A DNA stretch of 64,000 bases, taken from assembly GCA_963677325.2 (NCBI GenBank), contig CAXXGM010000015.1:23485-87484 (forward strand), written 5' to 3'. The position numbers and the translations under genes were made by a program. The notes under the pieces are model-generated. The model was not told the DNA's origin, made no database searches, and was given only the letters and a program-made list of their open reading frames with translations. Source of the stretch: G963677325 sp963677325. Its GTDB lineage: Bacteria; Bacteroidota; Bacteroidia; Bacteroidales; Prolixibacteraceae. Below, piece after piece: positions 1 to 9,882 of this stretch; within the stretch, counting starts at the first letter, position 1; each line of letters begins with the position of its first letter.

Positions 1-1538
1 GCTACTTCGCCTGATCCTGTTCCGAAATTCTTATTGAAAGCTGTATTTTTAGAAAATACAGGTTCGTATAATGCTCCTGTTTGCGCTTTTGTATAATGAT
101 TGCCCAAACTGTCCTGCAACCCAGTAATCGTACTGATGGCCTGATTGTGCGAACTCGCTGCTTTTCCTCCCAGTGCATCAAATACCGCATTTTGACTTGG
201 GGCGATAGTGGTGGTTCCGTCATTGATTGCATCCGTCACTTTCCCGTCTGCATAAGTGTTCGAAGTGGTATTGGCTGCGTTATCTCCCGTATTAGTTCCA
301 GACACATTATCCAAAGCGGTTCTATTATTGTGGGTAATGGCCGTTTTTTCAGAAGCAGAAACATATTTATTGGTTCCCTCTGTAATCTGATCGGTGGTTA
401 AACTAACTGTCCCAGTTTGACCGTTTACAGAGCTTACCGATTCGGCTGGAGTTAATAATACCTGCCAGTTAGCAAGTGTTGAAGATGGGTTCTGAGTGAG
501 AATAAAACTTTTTGAAATATCGTTTCTTACCGCTACGTCACCTGTCTCTGCGGTTGAGAGTGCCAGCATGGCGGCCTCAGAAGTTACTACAAACGTCTCT
601 GATATGGCTATTGATGGCATCTGGGAAGATAGTACTTTCCCGTTTCCGTCGAGGTCAGCTTTGGTATTCAGTGCCGTCTGCGTTGCTGTGCTGATCGGTT
701 TATTTGCATCGCTTGTATTATTAATATTCCCAATTCCCAGCGAAGCCCTGCCCGTAGCAGCATCTAACCCTGTCGCTCCGCCGTCCCATTTCATGCGATC
801 TGTATAGGCATCTTCCCAGTACGGTATCCGTATATACCCCGATGGGAGATAACTCATGTTGTCATAAGAAATCGTTGTTCCTTCTGCCTTCACAAACCCG
901 GTGCCGTTAATCGCTCCCTGCTTCCCGTTCCAGATGCCTTTTTCTGTATCGCTCACAAACCGGTTACTTGCATCCTGCGTGATAATTGATGCCGGATGAT
1001 TGGCCGGATGGGCATAATTGTTCGCCCCGGCCTCGATCCCTGCCAGCTTGCTCTTTTCAGCAGAGGAATAATCCTCGGTCGATAACCCCTTCCCGGAAAC
1101 CTTCTGAACCTTTGCATTTAAAGAATCCTGAAAAACAACCAACTTTATACTGTCCGCATCGGTAAAATTGTTATCTGAAAGTGCTTTGCCGGCAACTTTA
1201 TCCACTTTTAAGTTGAGATTATGCGCCGTGCTCACATTTCGCACGTGCGCCCCAACCGTCGCCGTATCCGATTTCGTTCCCAATGCCGCAGAGTTAACAT
1301 ATCTCCCATCCAATGCACTATCCAGACTGTCAACCTTAAAAATCAGCCTCCGCTCCGTTGCTATCTTCCGATACCGGTACTCCGATCCCAGCCACCAGTA
1401 AATACTCGAATCCCCCAGGGCGTAATACATCGCCGGAGATTGAATGTACTTCACATTTGTAACGGGTCTGACATCGCCCTGTCCGTGTGAGAGGAGGCAT
1501 GCCAGCATTAATAATCCAAAAAAAAGAAAGGTTTTCAT
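1..1538 (-). CDS. Phage tail fibre-like protein, truncated by window edge
   Basis: An open frame of about 512 codons runs from an ATG at 1538 to the left edge without a stop, so the C-terminus is missing. The product starts with a strong export signal (MKTFLFFGLLMLACLLSHGQ) and continues with low-complexity repeats typical of phage fibres: several segments of the type KVDKVAGKALSDNNFTD, GIEAGANNYAHP and VSSVNGQTGTVSLTTDQI, which are common in trimeric fibre shafts. An in-frame ATG at 1556 would add six residues, but the 1538 start places the signal at the N-terminus. It is the last visible gene of the minus-strand tail operon. Fibre identity is inferred from repeat style and position; the signal peptide is unexpected for a virion protein. 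Confidence 0.75.
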   Translation of the reverse strand, partial: MKTFLFFGLLMLACLLSHGQGDVRPVTNVKYIQSPAMYYALGDSSIYWWLGSEYRYRKIATERRLIFKVDSLDSALDGRYVNSAALGTKSDTATVGAHVRNVSTAHNLNLKVDKVAGKALSDNNFTDADSIKLVVFQDSLNAKVQKVSGKGLSTEDYSSAEKSKLAGIEAGANNYAHPANHPASIITQDASNRFVSDTEKGIWNGKQGAINGTGFVKAEGTTISYDNMSYLPSGYIRIPYWEDAYTDRMKWDGGATGLDAATGRASLGIGNINNTSDANKPISTATQTALNTKADLDGNGKVLSSQMPSIAISETFVVTSEAAMLALSTAETGDVAVRNDISKSFILTQNPSSTLANWQVLLTPAESVSSVNGQTGTVSLTTDQITEGTNKYVSASEKTAITHNNRTALDNVSGTNTGDNAANTTSNTYADGKVTDAINDGTTTIAPSQNAVFDALGGKAASSHNQAISTITGLQDSLGNHYTKAQTGALYEPVFSKNTAFNKNFGTGSGEV

Positions 1539-1586
1539 ACTATTTAAATTTGTCATTAAAAGTCATTAAGTCATTGGTCATTTAAA

Positions 1587-4526
1587 TCATGAGATGATGA
1601 TCACCCCGGTGATTTCGTCGGGGATGTCGTACTCGATCGAGGTTACCTTGCCATCGGTGAGGACGTATTCCGGAACGTTATCCCGGGGGATCCGGTTGCC
1701 TTTATCGTTAATGGTGAAAAGCTTAACGGTGGGGTATTCGCCGTAAATCGGCGCATAGAGTTTGTCGTAATCGAGGATTTTCGGGAAGGCAGCGCTCTGG
1801 ATGGGGATTTCTGATTTCTTCACCGCCGGAGCGATCACCCTGCCACGGTAGATCTGGAACCGGATATTATCAAGGCCCAGCACTATGTCATTGGTCCAGC
1901 TTCCGGTAAGCGAGATCTTAAATGAATCCAGCGTCGGCTTCTCTGCATTGAATTTTGACAGCGGAATGGAAATGCTTTGCCACTCATCGTTATTGGGATC
2001 GTACCCGAACAGGATCCCATCCGGCGAGATCACCACGTTACCGGTGGCCGTACCGGCCAGAATCGATTCAATCTGAAGCATGGTATTACCCTGCCATCCC
2101 AGCGAACTGCGGATCATCAGCGACAGAATCCCGGAGGCGGCCGGCAATTGCTGACCGTACGCAAAACTCAATGCTGTATTCCCTGGTGTGAAAGTCAGTA
2201 CCGACACTCCGGATGCGATCGTCGTATCATCAAATGCCCGGATAGCTCTCACACAATACGAATTGTTTTTATCCCGGGTGTAAGGCGTCCCGTTATCAAA
2301 CGAGATGCACCTGGCTTTCTTCCAGCTGTCCGATCCGGTTACCTCGGTGGATGACCAGTATGTCTTATTGGCAAAATTCCCGATCGCGTACCTTCTGAAA
2401 TACATCTCTGCAAGTTCCAGTTCCGATGGCATAAACCAGTCGCTGAATCCATCGATTACCAGTTCGTCGCAATATCTTACCGCGTAATTCACCGATGCAT
2501 CGTTCCCAATCATCAGTGCTGAGTTGGCCGCACCGGTTCCGATCTCCTTACCTGACGCTCCGGTAGTGTAAACGCTGTGTCCCGCAAGCGTAGACCACCA
2601 TACATTCTGTGCAGTATCATTTTCGGCCGCAATCAATCCTTTCTTCCCCGTTGCATCCATCCAGAAGATTCTCCCCCCCTTGTACCGCTCACCGATGTAA
2701 TGCAGCGGACTGGCGGCCACCGTGTCCGGAACATTCACCGCCACCTTGATACATTTAGTGCCTTTGGCAGGATCCTCGATCGAATCAAAATCAACGGTCA
2801 CATGATCGTCGTGCGTTTCCGAGGTGCCCCATTCCAGGTTATCATCATACACCTGTTCCACTTCAATACCGTCCGGAGCCAGTGCACCGGCCTTGATCAG
2901 CACGCTCTCAACCAACAATTGCGCGGAAGTGAGCGACGGAGTGACCGGATTATCTCCCGGAACGCCCTTCTTCACCGCAAATTGCCCGAAAGTATCCAGG
3001 TAAAACACATCCACCCGGTCGTGATCCGGATCAGCAGCGTCCAGAGTGATGGTCCGGGCATTGGCAGAATACGGTTGACCAAGCATCTTATAATTGAAAA
3101 TTGAGGATTTAAACGTGAGTCCTGCCTGCCATAGATTAGCGCCGTCAATAATTCCGGATGCCGAATCAGTGCTTCCTCCGGTAGTGACTGGAACGATGGT
3201 TTTGATGTAATCCTTCAATTGTTGAAGCGTATCTGCTGTGAGGACCGCCAATTCGGTAGCTGACAATTTCCCGTCAATCTGCTTAATAGTGAAATTATCG
3301 ATCGACTCCGCCAGCGCATTCAGCATCAGCTTCTCAACGCTCATCTTCTGCCATCCTACCCCGTAAGGATTCTGAACGGCCATAATCAGCGATTTCACGT
3401 ACTGCGCCTCTGGAAGCGACGAAAGCAGCTGGGTCATAAAGAAATCAACCGGCACCTGGAGCGATGGCAATTGCACCTGCAGGCGGTCAAGGTTCAACAG
3501 CAGATCGTCGGATGCATATTTGTAGGTGAATTCATAATTGATCAGGTCATCCTGCTTGGATTTCTTTGTTTTATCACCGGTAAATACGATAGCGCTGACG
3601 GTTCCGTCCGTATGAATTTTAAACCGTTTCCGGGAATAGAAAAAATCAATGATCCATCGCTCTTTCGGACGCGTAAGATAGCCGGTAGACTGCCGGATCT
3701 CCCGGTTAAGGTCGATGGAAATTTCATCAAACGTATCATCGTAATACTCTGCCAGAAGGTGATCCAGCCCCTTGTCATCTTCGGACCATCCGGTAAACGA
3801 TACGCTGTCGATGCCTCCCAGGGTATTGATCCAGATAAAAATATTTTCATTCTCTACCAACTCCCTGAGGGTGTAGCGCTGTATATAACTGAGTGTTGTC
3901 CCGTTTGCATCCTCGAACCATACCTCCCACGATACCGGATCCTGCTTGGTCAGCGCAGCATTAACGGCCGTCCACGCCACATCCACCGTCGCCAGTACCT
4001 CTCCGCCAATCGCGTACAATTCTCCCGTCGCCGTACTCCCGTCTCCGTAATACCCCTTTACCTTCACCACCCGGTTTCCATTAGCATAGATCCCGAGCCA
4101 TTCCGGCATATATTGCAGCGTTTCCTTATCCCGCACCTGCCAGCTCAGCCAATGTTCATCAGTCCATTCCTGTGCAGTCTTATCCAGGCTCTTCACCCCA
4201 CCCTTGATCACCCGAAAGGCAACCGGTACCCCGTCGATGTTAGCAATCAGGTCCGCTGATCCGTCAACCTGTTCCTTCACGGCATCATTCGCACCCGGCA
4301 GTGCGATCGACAAAAGACTGTCCACCACATCGCGCAAATCAATCTCCACCAGATTACCAGCTCCCGGCTGATAGGTCTCATCTAAAATCTGCCCGTTGTG
4401 CGATAACTGGAAACTTACTGCCTTCGTGCTGGAGATAATGAATTTCTTTAAATTTCTTGAAAAACTTAAGCTGTCCGGCTGCTGAATAATTGCACTCATA
4501 AGGCTTCGGTATGATAATTTAGCCAA
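1587..4526 (-). CDS. Large phage tail/baseplate structural protein with DUF1566 (lectin-fold) domain
   Basis: The 979-residue product has no signal peptide. Residues 1-450 contain repeated beta-rich modules rich in Trp and Tyr that I do not recognise. Residues about 612-766 match the DUF1566 (Lcl C-terminal) pattern: GGRIFWMD, then GFSDWFMPS, KTYWSSTE and YCVRAIRAF, a C-type-lectin-like fold. The C-terminal 200 residues look like another beta domain (LGLDNIRFQIYRGRV resembles carbohydrate-binding jelly rolls). Its place between a tail protein and the fibre gene suggests a receptor-binding or baseplate role. This role is inference; the DUF1566 call is a pattern match by eye. Confidence 0.7.
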   Translation of the reverse strand: MAKLSYRSLMSAIIQQPDSLSFSRNLKKFIISSTKAVSFQLSHNGQILDETYQPGAGNLVEIDLRDVVDSLLSIALPGANDAVKEQVDGSADLIANIDGVPVAFRVIKGGVKSLDKTAQEWTDEHWLSWQVRDKETLQYMPEWLGIYANGNRVVKVKGYYGDGSTATGELYAIGGEVLATVDVAWTAVNAALTKQDPVSWEVWFEDANGTTLSYIQRYTLRELVENENIFIWINTLGGIDSVSFTGWSEDDKGLDHLLAEYYDDTFDEISIDLNREIRQSTGYLTRPKERWIIDFFYSRKRFKIHTDGTVSAIVFTGDKTKKSKQDDLINYEFTYKYASDDLLLNLDRLQVQLPSLQVPVDFFMTQLLSSLPEAQYVKSLIMAVQNPYGVGWQKMSVEKLMLNALAESIDNFTIKQIDGKLSATELAVLTADTLQQLKDYIKTIVPVTTGGSTDSASGIIDGANLWQAGLTFKSSIFNYKMLGQPYSANARTITLDAADPDHDRVDVFYLDTFGQFAVKKGVPGDNPVTPSLTSAQLLVESVLIKAGALAPDGIEVEQVYDDNLEWGTSETHDDHVTVDFDSIEDPAKGTKCIKVAVNVPDTVAASPLHYIGERYKGGRIFWMDATGKKGLIAAENDTAQNVWWSTLAGHSVYTTGASGKEIGTGAANSALMIGNDASVNYAVRYCDELVIDGFSDWFMPSELELAEMYFRRYAIGNFANKTYWSSTEVTGSDSWKKARCISFDNGTPYTRDKNNSYCVRAIRAFDDTTIASGVSVLTFTPGNTALSFAYGQQLPAASGILSLMIRSSLGWQGNTMLQIESILAGTATGNVVISPDGILFGYDPNNDEWQSISIPLSKFNAEKPTLDSFKISLTGSWTNDIVLGLDNIRFQIYRGRVIAPAVKKSEIPIQSAAFPKILDYDKLYAPIYGEYPTVKLFTINDKGNRIPRDNVPEYVLTDGKVTSIEYDIPDEITGVIIIS

Positions 4527-4559
4527 ACTTAGCGCCGGGGAGTGGGGGGCGAAAGGACA

Positions 4560-4620
4560 AATTAATTAAGAATTAAGAATTAAGAAGATGGGCGACCACG
4601 CAGGGTCGCCCGTACGGGGG
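4560..4620. repeat. AATTAAG tandem words plus GGGCGACC hairpin
   Basis: AATTAAGAATTAAGAATTAAG followed by GGGCGACCACGCAGGGTCG; both families recur in the window. Confidence 0.7.
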
Positions 4621-4621
4621 A

Positions 4622-6259
4622 TTAAACGAGGGGTGGGATGGTGTAGGCTTCGATTTTGACGGTGCCGCGGTGGGGAAGCTCGTAGTTGATTTTATCGATT
4701 ACGATTCTGACGCCATTGATTATATATGTTTTCCTGTTACTGAGGGCGATGACCTGCGGGAGGGTAAGCGCGATGTATTTTAAACAAGTCCGGGCATCAC
4801 TGGTTTTCCATCGCAGGAATTCCTTGTGGCATTTGTCGAAGATGTAAGCGGGTGTGAGCGACCGCGGATCGCCAGGCATAGCATCGGATTTTAACCATGG
4901 AATTCCCGGATTCAGTCCGATGGTGACAATGCCACGGTACATGGAGGCCACAATGTCGGTAAAGTTTTTAGGAGCGCCTGTTTTCGCTTCAAATTCGACT
5001 ACAATTTCAGGGATATAATGGCCGTTCAGAGCCTGAACATCTTCCGGGATCCTGATTTCAAATTCGATTTCTTCGGAGGCATTCCCTTCGACAAAATCTT
5101 TTAACCGGCCAACCTGTCGCCATTTCAATTCTTCACCTTCCAGGATGGTAATCCAATCAGTGTCGTAGCTTGACGCCTTGACTATTTCTCCCTCTTCGGT
5201 AGGAGCCTGCAGAATGCCGGGGATTTCACGTTCTATTTCATAATCTGATTTGGTATCCAGTTCGTTGTCCTGATCCATGTATCCAACGCGAAAACCGCCC
5301 TGATTGCTTATTTCCTGGTTTTCCCATCCTTTAAGTTCGCGTATAAACCCAATATATTCAACACTGGACGGATCAATCACCGTTTTCTTAAAAACAATGT
5401 GAACCGTTTTATTGCGCTCGTCAATGTCGGGCATCTGACAAAGCCATACCATGATGCGGTCGACAAATTCGAGAACCGTAAGATCGGGCATCAGCTTTGA
5501 ATAATAGAGGTTTTCGGCTGTTTTCATTCCATCGATCCAGTAGATGGTTGGATTGCCCGGCCTGCGCCTAATCCTGAAGGGCTTTGAAAAAACAGTCACA
5601 TCTTTGAATTCCGATGTTTCCAGATTATTCATGATAACCGTGTACCCGGCACTTTCGAATATTTTTTGAAGGATAAACCATGCATAAAACTGCATCATGA
5701 ACAGGTAGGAATTCGTTACACCCGAGAACTTCAACACGCCAAAAGTATAATCGTACTGATTCACCGGTACTTTTATCAATTCATCTTCACTCTTGAGCGT
5801 ACATGGAGCCATGGTATATTTCCCGTTAGGATCCTTGTTCGCACGGTCCCAGTCGGCCATCTTGGCCGTTACATCGTTGATCACACTGGTAGACGGCAAA
5901 CCACTTTCATAACCAAACCCGATTTCTGAAAGTTTCCTGCCGGCCATTTTAGCCCTGAATTCAGTATAGCCTGACTTGAGTATAAGGCCAATTTCTTCCT
6001 CTGTGATGGTTTCGTATTCGACCTCACCGGAAAGTATCTGCAGGCCGTGTTCGGTAAGGATGAAATTTTGTTTTGGCAGGGCTCCCACCCTTGTAAGCTT
6101 TCCGGGAGATCCCAACAGAAGTTGATTTTTACGCGTGGAGACCGGAGAAGGGTAGGAAAATGATCCGGGGTTATCGTTCATCAGCGGATTTGACTTTTCA
6201 ATGGAAATGGTGGGGTTTTCCGGGAGAGCGACGGCGACGTTGTTTATTGTGAGGTCCAT
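4622..6259 (-). CDS. Phage tail protein (distal tail/baseplate candidate)
   Basis: The 545-residue product starts MDLTINNVAVALPENP and is followed by a segment about matching values and templates (NPLMNDNPGSFSYP), a style I associate with tail-associated proteins of Bacteroidota prophages. There is no signal peptide or membrane segment. It lies directly downstream of the tape measure gene (60-bp gap filled by AATTAAG repeats) and upstream of the 979-residue protein, the position usually held by distal tail or tail-hub proteins. No catalytic motif is visible. Function is inferred from position only. Confidence 0.6.
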   Translation of the reverse strand: MDLTINNVAVALPENPTISIEKSNPLMNDNPGSFSYPSPVSTRKNQLLLGSPGKLTRVGALPKQNFILTEHGLQILSGEVEYETITEEEIGLILKSGYTEFRAKMAGRKLSEIGFGYESGLPSTSVINDVTAKMADWDRANKDPNGKYTMAPCTLKSEDELIKVPVNQYDYTFGVLKFSGVTNSYLFMMQFYAWFILQKIFESAGYTVIMNNLETSEFKDVTVFSKPFRIRRRPGNPTIYWIDGMKTAENLYYSKLMPDLTVLEFVDRIMVWLCQMPDIDERNKTVHIVFKKTVIDPSSVEYIGFIRELKGWENQEISNQGGFRVGYMDQDNELDTKSDYEIEREIPGILQAPTEEGEIVKASSYDTDWITILEGEELKWRQVGRLKDFVEGNASEEIEFEIRIPEDVQALNGHYIPEIVVEFEAKTGAPKNFTDIVASMYRGIVTIGLNPGIPWLKSDAMPGDPRSLTPAYIFDKCHKEFLRWKTSDARTCLKYIALTLPQVIALSNRKTYIINGVRIVIDKINYELPHRGTVKIEAYTIPPLV

Positions 6260-6261
6260 GG

Positions 6262-6302
6262 AGTTTAATTAAGAATTAAGAATTAAAAATTAAGAATTAA
6301 GG
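6262..6302. repeat. AATTAAG tandem words
   Basis: Four to five AATTAAG/AATTAAA units in the gap upstream of the tail protein gene. Confidence 0.65.
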
Positions 6303-6318
6303 AATTGGGAGCCATGGC

Positions 6319-9303
6319 TTATTTTTTACCGACTTTGGAGTTGAATTTGTTGATTTCGCGAAGGGATTCATCAAGGCCGTTGGTGCCGTATTTATTGACG
6401 TAGGTTACGATGCCTTTTTTAATCTGCCGGTTTAATTCGATGATAGCCGATTTTAGATCGGGGTCGATAGAAGGGAGACCGGAAGCAGGAGACGGGAGGC
6501 GGGAGGCGGAATAACCGCCGTCGGCGAAACCGGGGAGGGGGTTGGTGGAGGTGCGCTGGCGGCGGATGGATTCTATTTTGCGGACGTAATCGACGACCAT
6601 GGGGTTAGCCATTTCGTTTTGGGCGACAAAGTATTCGCCCCGGTGGAAGGGTTTTCCATTGGGGAGAATCCCGGCGACTTCGTATTTTTCGCCCGGGCCG
6701 GTGAAGCCTCCGGCATCGTTAAAACCGCCGTCATCATAACCGGAAGTGGGTTGTTTCTCAGGTTTATCAGATTTTGGTTTTTGAATGATTGCCTTGAGCG
6801 CTATTTTTGCAGCTGCCAGGACGCCTGTCAGTATTCCCGCAATAATAGCTGTTCTAGCAATACCAGTAGCTCCAAAGGTTGCAACACTATCGGGCATTGC
6901 CTGAGACATGGCAGCAACTTTAGCCAGAGCAGCAATATGTTCTGCTGTTGCTTCGGCCAAACGCATTTGAATGATATTCGTCAACGTATCGAAAAGGATA
7001 TCCAGAATAATTCCGGAGAAAGCAGACAGAGCATCTTGCTGTCCAGTTAAGACATTTCCGAGAGCTGCTCCGAATTCCTGACCGTATTGATTATACAAAC
7101 CTACTCTGCGCTTGTATTCATTTACATAAGTTTTTGTTAAGGCTTGCTCCTCTACCCTTTCCCTGGCTCTTAATTTACTTGCATCAAGTCCTGCCTTTTC
7201 TCTTGCATCAATTTCTTCACGAAGTGCCCTTAATCTTTGCATGCGAAGTTTTTCTTCGGCCTTAAACTGCGCGTCACCAGATGAACTAACGCCGAGAGAA
7301 ACTGCACCGATCCGGTCATCACCGGAATCAGCATTGAGCTCATCCCTTCGATCTTTAAATTCTTTCTCGAAGGCATCTTCTTTTTGGTCCTTCGCATTTT
7401 TTTCGGCGGTTTGGCGAATTTTAAAGAGATTGTCATTGTGTTCCTTCTCGAGCAGCTCGAGAGCGGCGAGCTGATCAGCGGTTAAGTCCTCCCGATTTTT
7501 CCCAAACAGGCCCACATCGCGGAGACGGTTTTCGTATTCGACACGTTCCTTCTCTTCCGGATTGGCATCAAGAATTATCTTTTGAAGATTCTCCCGGAAT
7601 TTTATTTCATTGTCGAGTTGTTTGTTGTGACTGTCGGCTAATTTTTTCTCAAGATCGGCACGAAGTTCTTTATTGGTGATTGTTTTGAGGAATTCTTCAA
7701 TGGCATGTTCACGAAGGAGATGGTATGCAGATTCGTTGGCGAATATTTTTTGATTGTATTCGGATTCTGATTTTATGTCACCTTTGGCATATTGTTCTTT
7801 GATGGCGGCGACGCGCTCGCGGTATTTGGTTTCGAGATTTTCGAGATCAATGTTAACGGACTCTTTTAGTTTTCTCAAAGTTTTGTTATTTTCAACTTCT
7901 GTCTCTTTGTCTTCACCGGCTATTAACATATTGGTCTGAGTAGTTACCCGTTTTACATTTGATTTGGCGGAATTTTCAGCATCTTTCAGTTTTGAATATG
8001 AGCCAATCAACTTATTGATCATTTCATCGGTTAAGTTTCCTTCCTTCCTCAATGACTGAGCGTATAATTTTACTCCTTCAGGAACAACCGACATATCAGT
8101 TTTTAACTGTTCTATTTTTTTGGCGGTATACTCGGCTGCAACCGTACTGTTTGTTCCCATCTGCATACGGTACTCTTTTTGATAATTTTTTAACTGAACA
8201 AGATCTTCATTGTAAAGCTTTGCCTTTTCTTTTCCTTCACTGCCAAGATCAGAAAGCACGGTCATTAAGGTTTCCTTACTTAATTTGGAACGTTCTGTAG
8301 CTACTAAAAGATTAGCTTCGTACTCGGTTTCGGCAACCTTAGAACGTTTTTCGGCCATATCTTTTTCAAGCTGAATTCTCTCCTCCCCGGCTTTTATTCT
8401 TTCTTCCCTTGACAGGGTTTTATTTCTGAGGTCCTCCTCCAGCTGCAGGGCTCTTTCTTTGGTGTTTGCTTCTGCAATGGTCAGGGCCCAAGTGGACTCT
8501 TTCACTTCATCCATCATCTTAGCATACCTGTAACCTACCTGAATCGCCCGTTCAAAATTGGAAAAGAAATTTTCCCAGTCACCTGACGCCATCGTTTTCC
8601 AGAAATAATCCAGACCGCTGCGCATACCGGACATGGCAAACTCCCACTGATCGGCCGTGGTTTTTGTGGATTCAATCATTTTTTCGAATCCTGATTTAAT
8701 CCATTCGGATCCGATTTTCAGGCCTTCAAAAATGGCTACAAAAGAAAGACCGGCAATGAGATTTTTTAAACTGAAAAATGATTCATGAGTACCGGCCGTA
8801 TCAGACTTCAGATCTTTCATGCGGGAAGAAACCTGAGTTAATTCGCCCTGAATTTTTTTGTATGATTCCGGATCCAACGATTTTGATGTGTGTTCGAGTT
8901 GCTTTTGTAATTCTTCAGCCCTGGTCTTGAGCTGAGCATACGTTGAATCGGTAATCTTTAATTGTTTTACAGCAAGGGCAGCTTTGGCATTGTTTTCTTC
9001 GATGGCCTTGGTATTTTCGGAGATGCGTTTGGAGTACTGCTGTACTTCCATGTGCGTTTCTTTAAATATTTTAGAAGCCGTTTCGAATTCTTTGCTTCCT
9101 TCACGACCGGATTCGCTTAGTTTTTTCATTTCTTTCGCGGCCTCGTTCATCTGTTTGGCGGCATCCTGCATTTCTTTTTTGAGGCGCTTGTTTTGCTCGG
9201 TGAGATCGTTGGATACCGAGGAGAGGGATTTGAGTTCACCCTGAACGCCGGAGGCATCGAGGGAGAGGATCCAGCGGATTTGGTCGTCTGTAAGTTTTGC
9301 CAT
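6319..9303 (-). CDS. Phage tail tape measure protein
   Basis: The 994-residue product has the standard tape-measure layout: a long charged coiled coil in the N-terminal 170 residues (repeated LKSL, KKEMQDAAKQM, EEFETAS-type heptads), a second coiled-coil stretch about 400-720, then an Ala/Gly-rich hydrophobic segment about residues 800-870 (ATGIARTAIIAGILTGVLAA) and a globular C-terminus. Its length would set tail length. It lies between a small tail protein and the distal tail candidate. Near residues 930-945 it carries a RLPSPASGLPS insert encoded by a GA-rich dispersed repeat (about 6470-6510). Confidence 0.9.
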   Translation of the reverse strand: MAKLTDDQIRWILSLDASGVQGELKSLSSVSNDLTEQNKRLKKEMQDAAKQMNEAAKEMKKLSESGREGSKEFETASKIFKETHMEVQQYSKRISENTKAIEENNAKAALAVKQLKITDSTYAQLKTRAEELQKQLEHTSKSLDPESYKKIQGELTQVSSRMKDLKSDTAGTHESFFSLKNLIAGLSFVAIFEGLKIGSEWIKSGFEKMIESTKTTADQWEFAMSGMRSGLDYFWKTMASGDWENFFSNFERAIQVGYRYAKMMDEVKESTWALTIAEANTKERALQLEEDLRNKTLSREERIKAGEERIQLEKDMAEKRSKVAETEYEANLLVATERSKLSKETLMTVLSDLGSEGKEKAKLYNEDLVQLKNYQKEYRMQMGTNSTVAAEYTAKKIEQLKTDMSVVPEGVKLYAQSLRKEGNLTDEMINKLIGSYSKLKDAENSAKSNVKRVTTQTNMLIAGEDKETEVENNKTLRKLKESVNIDLENLETKYRERVAAIKEQYAKGDIKSESEYNQKIFANESAYHLLREHAIEEFLKTITNKELRADLEKKLADSHNKQLDNEIKFRENLQKIILDANPEEKERVEYENRLRDVGLFGKNREDLTADQLAALELLEKEHNDNLFKIRQTAEKNAKDQKEDAFEKEFKDRRDELNADSGDDRIGAVSLGVSSSGDAQFKAEEKLRMQRLRALREEIDAREKAGLDASKLRARERVEEQALTKTYVNEYKRRVGLYNQYGQEFGAALGNVLTGQQDALSAFSGIILDILFDTLTNIIQMRLAEATAEHIAALAKVAAMSQAMPDSVATFGATGIARTAIIAGILTGVLAAAKIALKAIIQKPKSDKPEKQPTSGYDDGGFNDAGGFTGPGEKYEVAGILPNGKPFHRGEYFVAQNEMANPMVVDYVRKIESIRRQRTSTNPLPGFADGGYSASRLPSPASGLPSIDPDLKSAIIELNRQIKKGIVTYVNKYGTNGLDESLREINKFNSKVGKK

Positions 9304-9332
9304 TATTTGTTGTTTTATAATAAGTTACTGTC

Positions 9333-9395
9333 TATTGCGAATTACACGAATTAGGGACGAATTTACACGAACACGAAAAACACGAACACGAACGA
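9333..9395. repeat. ACACGAATT-type dispersed repeat
   Basis: CGAATTACACGAATTAGGG, ACGAATTTACACGAACACG and several CACGAA units fill the gap upstream of the tape measure gene start. Confidence 0.75.
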
Positions 9396-9396
9396 G

Positions 9397-9822
9397 TTAT
9401 TTGTTGGCAAAGGCTTCGAGGAGGCGGTCTTCGACGTAGTCGTGGATTTCTTTGCCATAATTGAGGCGAAGGTCACGAAGGGAGTTGTTGTAGAGGATTC
9501 CCCAAACCTGACGGTTGTAGATCATCCAGTTTCCTTTACGCTTCATATCGAGAAAGCGGATGTGAAGCGGGTAGTTGGCGGTAATCCCGAATTTACCGTC
9601 AGCGCCTGAAATGGTATAATCCGGATGTTCAAGGGAACGGATCAGCGCCCCGGTTTTGTATCCGATTTGTGCCCCTGCCCTCTTCTTCATCTTGAGATCT
9701 TTACCCTGCATGTAAGTATTCCGGGTAACGATGAGACGCTGGGCCTTGTAGATGTTGGCCAAGTCACGATTCAGGATGTTGAAAATGAAGTCGGCTTTGG
9801 ATATGTTTGATTCAATTAACAT
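9397..9822 (-). CDS. Small phage tail/connector protein, unidentified
   Basis: The 141-residue basic protein starts MLIESNISKADFIFN and contains YKTGALIRSLEHPDY and ITANYPLHIRFLDMKRKG. This resembles small neck or tail-completion proteins of Bacteroidota prophages, but I cannot name the family. It sits just upstream of the tape measure gene in the same direction. Both flanking gaps are filled by ACACGAATT-type repeats. Confidence 0.55.
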   Translation of the reverse strand: MLIESNISKADFIFNILNRDLANIYKAQRLIVTRNTYMQGKDLKMKKRAGAQIGYKTGALIRSLEHPDYTISGADGKFGITANYPLHIRFLDMKRKGNWMIYNRQVWGILYNNSLRDLRLNYGKEIHDYVEDRLLEAFANK

Positions 9823-9882
9823 TGTTGCGAATTTTCACGAATTAAGGACGAATTACACGAATACGAATTTCACGAACATGAT
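9822..9882. repeat. ACACGAATT-type dispersed repeat
   Basis: GCGAATTTTCACGAATTAAG, GACGAATTACACGAATACG; it reaches the stop codon of the glycosyltransferase gene. Confidence 0.7.

Noticed and set aside
2229..2693. Diversity-generating retroelement target
   Set aside because: The DUF1566 domain fits, but it lies in the middle of the protein, no template-variable repeat was seen and no reverse transcriptase gene is in the window.
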